From Tilletiaria anomala UBC 951 (Eukaryota > Basidiomycota > Exobasidiomycetes > Georgefischeriales > Tilletiariaceae): DNA of 64,000 nucleotides. Both the position numbers and the translations under genes were made by a program. Every line of letters begins with the position of its first letter. Position 1 is the stretch's first letter. The notes beneath the pieces are model-generated. The model made no database searches, was not told the DNA's origin, and was given only the letters and a program-made list of their open reading frames with translations. Location: NCBI RefSeq assembly GCF_000711695.1, contig NW_013546999.1, forward strand, positions 62,001 through 126,000. Direction: 5' to 3'. Below, in pieces: positions 45,405 to 57,149 of the stretch.

Positions 45405-46964
45405 ATGGTGAGTCTTTGAGGCAAGGCCAGCCCTGCCTGCCAGCTGTGAAACTATCCGCGGGGAAATTGATCACAACGATCCTCCGTCACTTCCCGCAGG
45501 GTATCCTCGACATTGTTCCCCCAGGCGTCGTCGCCGGCAAGGACGTCTACAAGGTATGTTTTCTGTCGTTACTGTATAACATGACAAGGGTTCAGCGTTG
45601 CTGATGTGCTTGTCACTTGTCACAGGTGTTCGACTACGCCAGACAGAATAAATTTGCGATTCCAGCCTTCAACGTGAGCGAATGAGCCAATCAAGCAATT
45701 TTATTCCTGCATTTGGGAGGTTGAATCTACGAACTCATCGAGCTTCCACTGCGTTGCAGGTTACCTCTTCAAGCGTTGCCGTCGCTGCTCTTGAGGCTGC
45801 CCGCAATGCCAAGTCCCCCGTGATCCTGCAAGTCAGCCAGGTAAGCGAAAGCGCTTGAGAATTGAGCCTGCAAGCGGCAAGGCTCACCACTCACCGAAAT
45901 TCTCGTTTTCACTTTAGGGCGGTGCCGCCTACTGGGCCGGAAAGACCATTCCCAACGACAAGCAGCAGGCTTCTATCGCTGGTGCGCAGGCTGCTGCCGA
46001 GCATATCCGCGCTATCGCCCCCCTCTACGGCGTCCCTGTCATCATGCACTCGGATCACTGCGCCAAGAAGCTGCTCCCTTGGTTCGATGGAATGCTCAAG
46101 GCTGACGAGGAGTACTACAAGAAGAACGGCGTTCCTCTCTTCAGGTAAGTGCCAGCAGTAGGGCTACGGCGATATGCGCGAGATTGACAGGCTCAAATGC
46201 AAACAACTTCTTGAACGCAGCTCGCACATGCTCGATCTCTCGGAGGAGCCCAAAGAAGAGAACATTGCTATTTGCAAGAAATACCTGGAGAAGATGGCAC
46301 CGCTAGGCATCTGGCTTGAGATGGAGATCGGTATCACGGGAGGCGAGGAGGACGGCGTGAACAATGAGTCGGTGGAGAACTCGCTGCTGTACACGCAGCC
46401 AGAGGACATCTGGGACATCTACCGCGAGTTCAGCACGATCACCCCAAACTTCTCGATCGCAGCTGGCTTTGGCAACGTGCACGGTGTCTACAAGCCGGGC
46501 AATGTCTCACTGCAACCGGAGCTTTTGCGCACGCACCAGGACTATGTGCGCAAGCAGGTTAAGTCTGACAAGGAGAACCCCGTTTTCCTTGTCTTCCACG
46601 GCGGCTCGGGTTCGGAGAAGCACGAGATTGCGACCGCCGTCGAGAACGGCGTCGTCAAGATGAACGTCGACAGTGGGTAGAATCGGCAGGTATATCTGTG
46701 CTGTGCGTAGAGACATCGGTTGACATGGCACTTTCCTTGCATGTTCCCACAGCGGACACACAGTTCGCCTACCTGGAGGGCATCAGGGACTTTGTGCTGA
46801 ACAAGAAGGACTACCTCATGAGCCAGGTCGGCAACCCGGACGGTGCGGACAGGCCGAACAAGAAGTGGTACGACCCACGTGTTTGGGTGCACGAGGGCGA
46901 AAAGACCATGTCGAAGCGTTGCCAAATTGCTTTCAAGGATCTCGGCTCGGAGGGAAAGCTCTGA
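45405..46964 (+). CDS. FBA1: Fructose-bisphosphate aldolase, class II
   Basis: Zinc-dependent glycolytic enzyme that splits fructose 1,6-bisphosphate. Exons: 45405-45407 (the ATG alone), 45500-45553, 45626-45673, 45760-45840, 45918-46144, 46221-46672, 46753-46964; the sum is 1,077 nt, 358 aa. The first coding exon is just ATG, followed directly by GTGAGT. This gives MGILDIVPPGVVAGKDVYK, as in other fungi. Zinc ligands and phosphate loop are present: VIMHSDHCAKK, NVHGVYKPGNV, VFHGGSGS and KMNVDTDTQFAYL. Six introns of 76-92 nt crowd the first third of the gene, a common pattern in highly expressed basidiomycete genes. Confidence 0.97.
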
Positions 46965-48251
46965 GTGCGAACGAGCGAGGCCGACAGGGAAAGAGGCTCT
47001 CGGGAAGATGCAAAGGACAAAGAGGTGTAATGAGGCGCTTGCTTTGCAGCGCAGACAGAAGCAGTCCTTCACCGGCGTTGCGCTGTCGTGTAGTTATGTA
47101 GTGTCAAAAGATTCTTGACGAGCATTTGTAAAAGCTTCAGAACAGCGCGTTGTTGGCAGCGTCTTCCTATCGTCTGCAACTTGGGACTAGACCGTAGGCA
47201 GGCATTCTTTCATCAGGCCAAGCGCTCGCTCGTATCTTTAGGCGATGCCCGATCAGGGGCTTAAGGAGCGGAAGTGAATATGAGAGAGTCGAGTGTGCTT
47301 GAACAAAGCACGTCACGTGAATCTGTATGCGACGCGTGGACGCGCTCTTGGCGGTACAGGAGCCAAAGCAAGACGCGTCACGCAGCGCGCCTGGGCGGAA
47401 TGGCATGTAACCGAGAGACAAGAAGAACACACGGCGCGTTGACGACCGAGAAGCAGACGCGCTGGCTGCTTTTGATGGGCAGAGAGAAACGCGACAGCAC
47501 TGCAGCAGTGTCCAAACACGCCACGCCTTCCCGCAGAGAGCATCAGTTGGGTGGGTCATCCAAACCACCGTCCGACTTCTCCTCGAGCCGTACATGTATA
47601 CAACACCCCCCCCGACCCGGATCCCCATCGCTTCGCCCCCTTCCACCAACATCGTCGGCCTGGCTTTTCTCCGACATTTCTGGCAACCTGAACGAGACGC
47701 CGCAGGTTGGTAGAGCATACATCGCGTTGGCCCTGGGGTTGGTGATGAAAGGAGAGAGAAACACAGACGAGGGAGAGAGGGCGATGTGCTCGTGATCTTT
47801 TTATAGCAGCCACTACCTATCCAATCGCATCGCCTCACCAGTCAGTCATTCATCCATCCATCCATCCATCCACCCACCATTCATCCATCTCCAGCTGCAC
47901 GGGCAATCGCCATCGTCCACCTCAACAGCTGCGTGAGTATCCTCTGAGCAGTATCCTTGCGTTGTTCGCGTCTGCGAGCGTAGTTGCGTGGCACGCCGCC
48001 CAGTTGCGCCTGTCCTTGCTTTCTCTCGCTTGATGCGAGAGAAAGACGCGTAAACGGACGAGGTTGACACGTGTTTGCATAGCAGACTGTGGCTCACGCG
48101 ATGACCTTATTATGTTGTGTCTTGCGTGAATCTGCATCGCTGACACTCTGGCTCTACCTTTCTCCCGTCGCATCCTCTTCGCTTCGCTTGCCACGCTGTG
48201 CTTACAGAGAAGGAGAACGCGCTCCATAGGCATCCTTCCCACCTGCCAGAC
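46965..48251. other. Intergenic interval, 1.29 kb
   Basis: Between FBA1 and the homeodomain gene, both plus. A 223-codon minus frame (47167-47838) is Arg/Ser/Cys-rich without family signature and is not called. It contains GTCACGTGAA at 47312-47321, an ATCC repeat at 47848-47890 and a pyrimidine-rich leader ending in CTTACAG at 48201-48207, suggesting a 5' UTR intron just before the homeodomain ATG. Confidence 0.6.
47848..47890. repeat. ATCC tetranucleotide microsatellite
   Basis: About ten copies of ATCC/CATC with two imperfect units in the middle, about 360-400 bp upstream of the homeodomain ATG. Confidence 0.9.
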
Positions 48252-51200
48252 ATGTCACCCACTCAAAGTCAACGCAGTGTGCCGGATGAGCATTATGCAT
48301 ATCATATTCTGCCGGCCCGGACCCCTGCCAACAAAGGCACTGTGAACGCGAGTACAAGCGCGAGCACAGGCTCGGGAACAGGAACAGGCAACCGCACAGG
48401 CCAAGCCATGGCGCGTTGCTACGACGACAGCCTATCGAACGTGACTATGATTGGCACCGTCCACGAATTGGCTCTCTCGTCGCCGCGCAGCGACGATGAT
48501 GGCGCGCGGAGAGGCTTGAGCCCGACAGCTCCTATGGGCTCAGGGGTGAGTTCAGGTTCAGGGTTAGCCTCCGGCTCAGGCCCTGCTTCAGCGTCAATGC
48601 AAGCACCAGCGCAGATCCCGCAATTTCAGTCACTTCCCCTGTCCCAAAGCCAACAAAAGCACCAGCAGCACCCGCGCAACGCCTTTGTGCGCAACTGGAG
48701 CAAGGCGAGCATCATGAGTACACAGTCGCAAGAATCGCTCGACTCGCTCTCCTCCTACCTCGACTTTGCCAACACCGGCAGCGCAGCACAAGGCTCACAC
48801 GGCGCATTTAGTCGCAACGTCAGCTTCAACCGCGTCTACAGTGCCAGTGCCGGTGCTGCTGTAGGCGGAGGCGCTGATTCATTGCAGGCACACAGGCACG
48901 ACCAGGCCGTGTTGCATAGTGCAGCGCCGATGCAGTCGACGCCAGTATCTTCGGCATCGCACCAGGGGCTACTGGTTTCTTCGTCCGTGGCCTCCTCGTC
49001 ATCGCCCCTGCACCCTTGGTCATCGTCGTCATCGTCGCCGCCAGGCTCTTCCTCGGCCGGTCAGCGTCAGGGGCAGCAGCATGAGCAGGAGCAAACGCAC
49101 CGATCTTCCCCGGACAAGGCGGCTTCTCTCGCGACTCAACATGGCGCCGAAGCCAGTCCGCGCCAGGGCCAGAGACATACGCGTCATGAGAGCCAGGCAA
49201 GCCATACGGGCAGCCAGGCATCAGCATTGTCCTTGTCGATGATCGAGGAACCTGCGCTCATGCCCTTGCTGCGCTATGACTGCCTCGGAGACGGTATGCT
49301 TGAAAGGGGTATGCACTTCGACACGGCGGCCGCAGCGAACAGCCACACGTCTAGCAGCGGAAAGTCAAAGCGTGCCACACACCAGTCGAATACATTTCCC
49401 GGCGGTCATGTCCACGGTCATGACAACGAGGACGCGCAGGGTAAGCAGGATCGATTGAAGAGGCAAGCATCGCCCTCACCACATTCTCTGGCGCCCATCG
49501 CGACCACTGCGTCGCCGTTCAAGCATGAACGCGACAACAGCTCACAGCCGACCATGGCGCCGAGTGCGATGCTGCCGCCCCCAAAGGCGGTCGCTGCGGC
49601 AACCGCAGGTGCTGACGCGTCCGATATGCGGCCGAGCACAATGCCTGGCGAGTCCCCCTTGGACGACTTCATGCGCCACGGCGATGGTGACAGCAACAGC
49701 GAGAGCGACGGCGAGAGCGACAGCGACGCGTCTTCCGAGTACAGCTACGAGGGCGATGGCGAGCAGGGCGACCTTACCGCTGATACGACCGTCTCGATTG
49801 GGGATAAAGCCGCTGCTGACGAGTCCGTGTCGCATGCGGACGCGGACGCGGACGTGGACACCAGCGCAAACAGCAGCAAGACGTCGATCTATGCGGGCCT
49901 CGGAGTCGTGCAGGCGCGCAAGTGCCTCGACAAGTCCATCACCGGAGAAGGCGGGCGTGCAGGCATTCGCATCGAGAATGACGGCACAGTGGTGCGCACG
50001 CGCCGCCGCACGCGACCCGCTGAGGCGCATGTGCTCATGCGCTTCTTTGAGGACGAGCAGTTCCCCACAGGCGAGCAGCGCGAGCAGCTAGCGCGCCAGA
50101 CTGGTTTGGCACCCAGGTGAGTTTTCCACAATCCTTGTCGCGTTTCGTCTGGGGGAGCAGAATCTGGGCCTGGAGGATGCGCTGCTAACCATTCCTTCCA
50201 CTTTCCTCTAGGGCTGTCACTGTCTGGTTCCAGAACCGTCGGCAGATCGAAAAGAAGAAGAAGGATCGAGCTGCTCGGTTACCCAGACGCTGGCAGCAGC
50301 GCTCTCCGCCTGCGCAGCAGCAGCCTGAGCAACCGATATCCGAGCAGCAGCAGTCTCAGCAGCAGCCACAACAGCCACAGAAGGAGCAGCAGAACGAAAC
50401 CGCCACCCCACTGCCGTCTGCATTTCAGGTTGAGCAACTTCAAAGGGAGCTGAGAGAAGCACAACTGCAACTGCAGGTCCTGCGCCAGCAAACCCTGCGG
50501 AGCGACATTGGCTCTTCATCCGAGGCGACAGCGACGGCAGCAGAAGCAAGAGCAAAAGCAGCAGGAGCGCACGGTGCCGCGTCGGCAAAGGACGTGAACA
50601 AGCCTGCGAGCTCGCCTGTCATCTTTGGCAACTCTTCATCATCTCCTATCCCAGAGAGTGTGTCGGATAACACCAGCATCGACCCTATGCAGCTTCGCGC
50701 GACCGTGCCGTCTATGAATGCCATCCCAGGCAGCAAAGCAACAGACTCTGCCTCTATATTTACGTGGCGCCCGGCAGTGAGGGACCTGCGGCTGCTGCTG
50801 AAGGACACGCACGTGCAGACTTTGGCTCCTGGATCGTGGCTTGATGCGGCGAGCTTGGATGACATCTTGGCGGATCATCTTGAAACTAGAACGCTGAGCG
50901 CGAACATTACCGACTTGTCGACGACGGCTCTCCGTTGTACGACTGTGGCTAACGCTCCTGCTGCTCAGCTCGGTGTCAAGCAGAGCTTCGCGGGGGCGCT
51001 CCAGTCCGTCGGCGGCTTGCAAAACATCCTGCAGCGCGTCCGGAACGCCGGAAGGAGCAACAAACAGGACTGTGTTCCTGATGGCGACTTCTCTTTGTTG
51101 CGGTCACTTGGTGATGTTGGTACACACGCAAGCCTTGATGACTTTATCCAGCACTCGAGGGGCGGGTCGGCCATGTCCCCCGTGTCAGTCGGTGACCAGC

Positions 51201-52885
51201 AGGTATTGGGGCACATCTCTGAAAGAGGCAGGAGCGAGCGCATCAGCGAAGCACGCTCCAAGTCGCATTCACCATCCTCATTGCCGTTTCATATGCAAGC
51301 TGCTCTGGGCAACGCCGCGAACGATCAACAGGGGCGTTCAGTCAGCGAGCCTATCCGTACCACTCTCAAAGAAGCACAACACATGTTCTGTGCTTCGCCT
51401 GCCATGCTCTTGCCCCCAGGTGCCAGCCGCGTGGCGATAAGCGAGGAGCACAAGCGAAGATTGCTGCAGCTCATGCATAGCAGCTCCAACGGAAGCAGCG
51501 ACGAGGACGAAGACACGCGCTCTGGACTCGAGCTTCCATCGGACGAGGAAATATCGCTACGCATCATCGCGACGCGCCGTGCTTCCCGCCGTTTAGAGAA
51601 GGGCGTCGATGCTAGCTCCTCTTCCAAGTCGAAGCTCGCGAAGTTTGTCGCGAGGCAAGCAATCCGAGACCAAAAGCAAGCCCGCAAGCAGAAAGGCTTG
51701 TTGCCGTCTAGCACATTCGCAAAGGTCATGCAGAAGGCTCACCGCGGGCTTCGCCGGCGCCTCGGGTGCCAGGCTGTCATTCAGCGCCAACTGACGCTGG
51801 ACATGGCTGCCGGGCAAGACAGAGGGGAGTCATCGAGCGAAGATGAAGTGCGTCTGCCTGGGCCGAAAGCACGTCGCGCTACGCTGCCAAGGAATGCATT
51901 GGGCAGCAGGCTCACCGGCATGCAGCGCTTCAAAAATGCTGTTGAGCCCTTGGAACGCGGGGATACCAGCAGCAGCAACTCACGCAAGCGCGCAAATACC
52001 GACGCGCGCCATGGAGCAGAAGGGCCGGGCCGTGGCTCTGCCAAGTACGCGTTGACTCGTCCGCAAGCCCCGCTACAGCTGCAGATTGCATCACTGCAAG
52101 GAGCTGAGCAGCGGTCCAACACGCGTGAAGCGGCATCGAGCCCTGTCAGCTCTGACACCGAAGACTTGAGCTTCTTCGGGCCTAGCAAGCGTCTTCGCGT
52201 CGATGCATCTGGCCGCTACGTTGGCGACAACATGTTCCGCCCCGCAGCATACATGCTTAACGCCCCTGGTTCCCGCCCTAACTTCCAACGCACGGTCACG
52301 GGCCCGGGACGTCTGCATGGGCTGGCCGCGTATAGCAGCAACCTCAGTGGCCGCTCTCAGCCTGTAGCTCACGCTTCACTCGCGTCAAACGCTGGCCCTC
52401 CGCTGCAAGCGAACCCTTCCGTTTCAGCGAGCGCGTCCCCCGTCGAGAAGACAATCTACGGCTCTTACTTGGAGCCAGTATTGCGCCAGCCACTCAGCGC
52501 CGCGTCGAACAACAACAATATCGACGCGAATACGGCACCACAAGTACTCGGTGAGACGCAAGTGACTTCCAGTCCAGCGAGGAGCAACAGCGGCGGCAGC
52601 TGGGCTGGCTCAGATGAAGACAAAGAGAATTCCTCCCCTGCCCGAGCCTCCTTCGACGACTCCGGCTTCTTCACGAGTGCCGATAAGGCTACCAGTGGTT
52701 CAGCCTCGAATGGGCAGGGCGCGCGCCGAACGAATCAAGACAGGAGCAGCTCGGTACCGTCGCCCACAAAAGCCCGAGTACGCGCCTTGGTGGAACACAG
52801 CGATGTACAGAGACGCTTTGGACAGCTGGCAGACCGGGATCGCGCAGCTGCCGAGGTGCTTCTAGGCTTGGGCTTCTCGCAGTAG
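48252..52885 (+). CDS. Large homeodomain transcription factor
   Basis: Exons 48252-50116 and 50212-52885; the sum is 4,539 nt, 1,512 aa. The homeodomain sits in the middle (about residues 580-642): RTRRRTRPAEAHVLMRFFED, EQFPTGEQREQLARQTGLAP, then, after a 95-nt intron, RAVTVWFQNRRQIEKKKK. The recognition helix WFQNRR is intact and the intron falls just before it. It is a typical 60-residue, non-TALE domain, like fungal Yox1/Phx1-type factors. A Gln-rich stretch and a short heptad helix follow, then a conserved-looking FTWRPAVRDLRLLLKDTHVQ at about residue 800. Both flanks are long, disordered, and rich in Ser, Ala and Gln, with an acidic run (about 49680-49770) that could activate transcription. 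The ATG at 48252 is the first in frame. Target genes are unknown. Confidence 0.88.
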
Positions 52886-53075
52886 GAACGTGTGCGCATC
52901 CATTATGCCTTACTGTATGTAATGCTAGAAAGCTACCATCAAAAGTTGATGTCCGTATTATACACTTTGCCAGCAGGAAGATACAGTCGAGTATGACAAA
53001 CTGTTTCTTCCTGGTAGCGTAACTAGGGTCCGAGCAGGTTGATGTATTCGAGCATATGTTGTGACTGCTACCCTT

Positions 53076-56000
53076 CTATGGTCCAGATTCGGGAGCGTCC
53101 TGATTGTCTGAGAAGGTGGTGTTTAGCCTGGGGGCCTTCATTCTTATCTTATTTAGCGAGCTGCTCAAGGGGCGAAGCGTGGAATGGCGGGAAGCAGGCT
53201 CGCGGCTTTCAGCAGTGCTGAGAGATATTTGCGCAGTTCCAGGCGACAAAGCCGTGGAGACCGGACGAGACTGCGGTCGAGGGGGGAGAGCGGGCAGGGA
53301 ACGCGTTTTGCGGACGCGTACGAGCATCAGGAGGAAGAATGAGATCCCAAACATGACTGAAGGCGTTGAGGAAGGCAGAATCGTCAGCAAAATGTACAAC
53401 AAATGCAGGCTGCTCTTTGATGCATTTCAGCACTAACCGCAAGCTAGAAGGAAGATGGCATAAGGCGCGGAGGTCTTGACGGTGTTCCTGAAGAGCCATG
53501 TGAACAAGAACGGTCCGAGGATGGTCTGACCGACGGCGCTCATGACGCTCCACGCTCCGAATAACTTGCCTGCGTCCCTAGGGCTCGATAGCAGGGCCAG
53601 GGACAGACTGCTCATCGCCGCACTACCTCCGCTGCCTAAGCTGGTAAGGCAGGTGATGACGATGTAGCTCAAGCCGCTCTGTGCGAACGGAATTGCGGCG
53701 TACGTAGTCAGCATGATGAGCACGCTAGCGCGCGCGAGGCGAAGGTCGAACTTCGAGTCGTGGATCATGCGCAGATGCTTGGCGCGCAGCGTCCAGAGCT
53801 CCTCGACGCTCTTATCGTGGTCCGTCCATGATTTCATGAGGAGCTCTTCTGTTACTTCATCGCCTTCTCGGTCACCTTCGTCGCTGCAGTCAAATCCTGC
53901 GCTATCCACCGCCGCACCAGTGAGTGAAGCGTCGCCATCTGTAGTAGGGACCGGCATTGCATGCGTAGAAGGCGTGACAGGCGTTTTTGGTCGACCGTGT
54001 TGGTCGAGTAGATCCCGACCGGAATGATCCGCGTCTTGCGGCAGGTTGAGTCGCTTCTTGGGACGGTGCACGAACTTGATGATGAGCGGCAGGAAGAGGA
54101 TCAGGGCAAAGACGCGACTGACGCTACCGAGCGTCATGAATGTTCCTACTTCTTGTGGACCCCAGCCAAACATCTGCGTGGTGTGAATGAAACAGTGGCA
54201 GAAAAGGAGCCGCGGAGGAAAGGGGAAGGCCAAGAAGCGACTCAGTCAGCGCGAAGTGCGAGCAGGGCAAGGTCGTGCCTTGCGGAGCCAGGACGCGCTG
54301 CAAACTCACGTGCTGAGCGTACAACATCTTGTTCGTCATGATGCCGATGACCATCGTCTCGAAAAAGTACGAGAGGGAGAGCAGGCTGAGATTGATATCG
54401 TAGCGTCTCTTTCGAGAGATGTGCGAGACGGAGATGAATGATGCGGAGGCTTCATCGTTGCCGTTGGCCGCCGCGCGCATGTTCTGCGTCGAGCGCTTTC
54501 GCCTCGCGGATGCGCTGCCGTCGTTGCTTCCTCTGTGGGCGCCGTCATTGTTGTCGACAGTAGGGTCCTCGTTGATAGGACGCGGCAGGAGCATCTTGAG
54601 CGGTTCGAGCGGCCCCTGCAACGCCTCCTTGATGGCGGCCCAGACCTTTGTGCGAAAACGTGCGCCCTTGCACATCTGCTCCCAACGCTCGGCGCGCAGC
54701 GTCTTGGCCCTAGCACGCTCGCGGTTGGCCTTGGCGCGCGCCTCAGCACTGCTGCTCTCGGGGAGGATGAAGCCGGCGAAGAGCATGTAAAGCACGTGCG
54801 CGGCGGTGGCGACGTAGAATGCGGACATGAGGTTGCCCGTGCGCGCGACGAGGTATCCGCCGAGCGTGGGGCCGAGCGCAAAGCCGGCAAAGAACAGACC
54901 CGTGAAAAAGCTGAACACTTGTGCGCGCGTGCCGCTCGGCGTCGCGTCGGCGATGTACGCCTGATGCGCAGCGGCGAGCGTAGGCATCCCGCCGACGCAG
55001 CCCTCGAAGATTGCGCCGAGGAGGAGGAAGTTGTTACCGAATGGCAAGTAGCGCCGCTGAAAGTGAGCGGTGATCAGAATGACGACATCGTTGAGGACGA
55101 TCCCCACGATGGATGTGCGCAGGATCCACGTGCGGCCGCGCCGATCCGACTGCCCTGCCCACCAGCCGGTCGTCAGGACGGAGAGTAGGCCGGTGACGAC
55201 AGTGAGGCGCATCTGTAGGTTGGCAGACTCGGCCAGCACCAGCGCGGAGTGGCACAGGTCATCGTTTGTCGGTCCGTTTGGCACCTTGGGTGCCGTGTCA
55301 GCTGGATCTGCGCCCATGCTATCGGCCTCACCATCGTCGTTTGTGCTGCTATTATTGTCGTCTGAGCTGATACCAATGGCATTGAGGTTGGGCACGTACC
55401 TCAGGACCAGTTGCTCCGGCATCGCTATTGCCGTCAAGCTGTCTCCAGCTAGCGGACCCGCCCCGCTCCAGATGGAAGAGATCGCGCCGGTGTCGGAAGG
55501 AGACACATGATATGACGTCGATATCGACTCGGCGCTGTTGCCCAGCAGGACAGGACGTTGTGCTGGAAAGTCCCATGCGGTGTGGTTGCGAAAGTAGATC
55601 TCCTCGCATGCGATCTGGTCGTAGAACTCGAGCTTCGGGGGTATCGCCATGCCCGACTTTTCATTCGAACCGATTGTGTGCAGAGAGTCTGTTCATCAGT
55701 CTGGGGACCGAGGAGGGGCGCTGGTCGCTGCTGCACGGCATGAACCGTGAACACTCACAGCTGCCGCGATCAGAAACGCAAAAGGTCGAAGCCACTTGTC
55801 CGAGGGGCGTTTCCACCAGGGCTGATCCTTGCTCCAGGCGAGGTGATCGTCTTCATTGTCTCCATCTCCGTCTCCGTCTGGGTCTGCATCGTCGTCTTCT
55901 TGTGCTACCTCGTCAGGTTGCCCTCGCTTCCGATTGCCGTGCTGTGCGTGTCTCTGCAATTGCTGTGCTGGTCGATCGGCAGACATCTTGCCTTCGCCGT

Positions 56001-56211
56001 CCCCCTCGTGGCTGCATGTGGCCTCACCGTCTACATACATAACAGCGCCGTCTCGGTATCCTTCACTGGCACTTTGAGCCTTTTGCTGGCCATGGCGGCC
56101 CCCGTGGTAGGGCGGATCTGTCGCGATGGGCCCGTACGAATCAACATCGTGGAGGGCGCCGAAATCGCCGAGGCTGCCAGCAGCGCGCGCCGCCGTGGTT
56201 CGGTCATTCAT
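53076..56211 (-). CDS. Major facilitator superfamily transporter, large-loop fungal type
   Basis: Exons: 56211-55759, 55656-54310, 54173-53438, 53356-53076; the sum is 2,817 nt, 938 aa. The N-terminal 120 residues are hydrophilic and acidic, ending KDQPWWKRPSDKWLRPFAFL as the first membrane helix begins. Motif A of the family is visible as AGQSDRRGRTW, and FAGFALGPTLGGYLVARTG resembles the drug/H+ antiporter motif C region. A long acidic loop separates the first two helices, a large charged loop lies in the middle, and another splits the C-terminal half. The last helix, VMFGISFFLLMLVRV, is supplied by exon 4. Twelve helices are likely. The PWWKRPS signature is common in fungal MFS of the Ycr023c/TCR-like type; the substrate is unknown. 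The first 50 residues and the 5' leader are shared with the Rap1-like gene (see 56058-56340). Confidence 0.87.
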
Positions 56212-56340
56212 GGACGCTGGAGGTTGAGGGCCTACTGCAGCAGCTGCAGCTTGGGCCGAGCGGTGCTGGTGCTAGTGTTGTGACGAGGAGCGCTGCATCG
56301 ACGTGGCAGCGACGGGCGAGGCGAAGTGAATGGCAGTTGC
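56058..56340 (-). repeat. Duplicated 5' leader and N-terminal segment, copy A (MFS gene)
   Basis: Read on the minus strand from 56340, this segment aligns with 61564-61858 on the plus strand. The most upstream 75 bases match at 67 positions, and the 8 differences are all transitions. Similarity continues through the ATG (56211) into about 50 codons: MNDRTTAARAAG against MTDPAMGARSAG, and SYGPIATDPPY against SSGPVATDLLY. The two copies are inverted and about 5.2 kb apart. Confidence 0.85.
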
Positions 56341-57149
56341 GAGAGGGGGCCAGTAGAAGCGGCAGTGGATTGGAAAGCGCAGCAGCTATGCTTACGAGTC
56401 GACGCCCCTGTGCGGCTAGCCCTCCGTGCGCTTACACCTCGCCTGCTTGTTGGCTGATGCGGTTGGTATATGTGGGTGCAAACAGAGGGTATGTGTCGTA
56501 TATACATACAGATACACGTCTCATGCGATCGCCGATATGCATACACCGGCTGGCGTCAGCTTCCTCGATAGCGATTGAGATCACTGTTGTTGCACCGATT
56601 CCACAAGAGCCCTTCCATGCGAGTCAACCCCGCTCTCTTCCGCGGCTGCTCTCTTCTAGTCAGCACAGCACCCTTTCGGCGTTTGGCGACCGAGTGAGCT
56701 GCTCCGCTCTTGCGGGACTCCCCCTTGGCCCCCCGCACTGTCAGAGGGAGAGTGTAAGTCCTTCGCTGGAAAAGCATCCCGGGCACAGCAAGTCGGCTGC
56801 AGAAGGCGGCCTAGACGGTTGTGTGCCCCCTACGTGTGACGGAAGGACGGGTGGGTAACCCTTTTGATGTGGCCTATATGTACATGCTCCTTGACTTAAC
56901 ACACTCTTCGAGTCGGATGCCATCGAAAAGCTGCCAGACCGCTTTCAGGTTGCCCTAGGGTCAAGCTCGCGCTTGGTACATGAGGATGTCGCCTGTCGGT
57001 GTCCCATGACAATGAGCGGCATCGAGTGCTTGAATAGTGCTATACAAATAAAACCATAAGGCGTCTGTACGTGCACCGTCGCGACGTGACATAGAATAGG
57101 CCTGCTTGTATGCCTCAATAGCCAGACTGCACGCATGCCAACGTTTCCA
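56341..57149. other. Intergenic interval, 809 bp
   Basis: Upstream of the MFS gene and downstream of the SDR stop. Only short frames are seen; presumably it holds the MFS promoter and the SDR 3' UTR. Confidence 0.6.

Noticed and set aside
47167-47838. 223-codon minus-strand frame upstream of the homeodomain gene
   Set aside because: Low-complexity Arg/Ser/Cys composition without family signature; the interval fits a promoter and 5' leader better.
48252-52885. b-type mating locus because of a homeodomain gene
   Set aside because: Mating loci carry two divergent homeodomain genes of different classes; only one is present and its neighbours (FBA1, MFS) do not fit.
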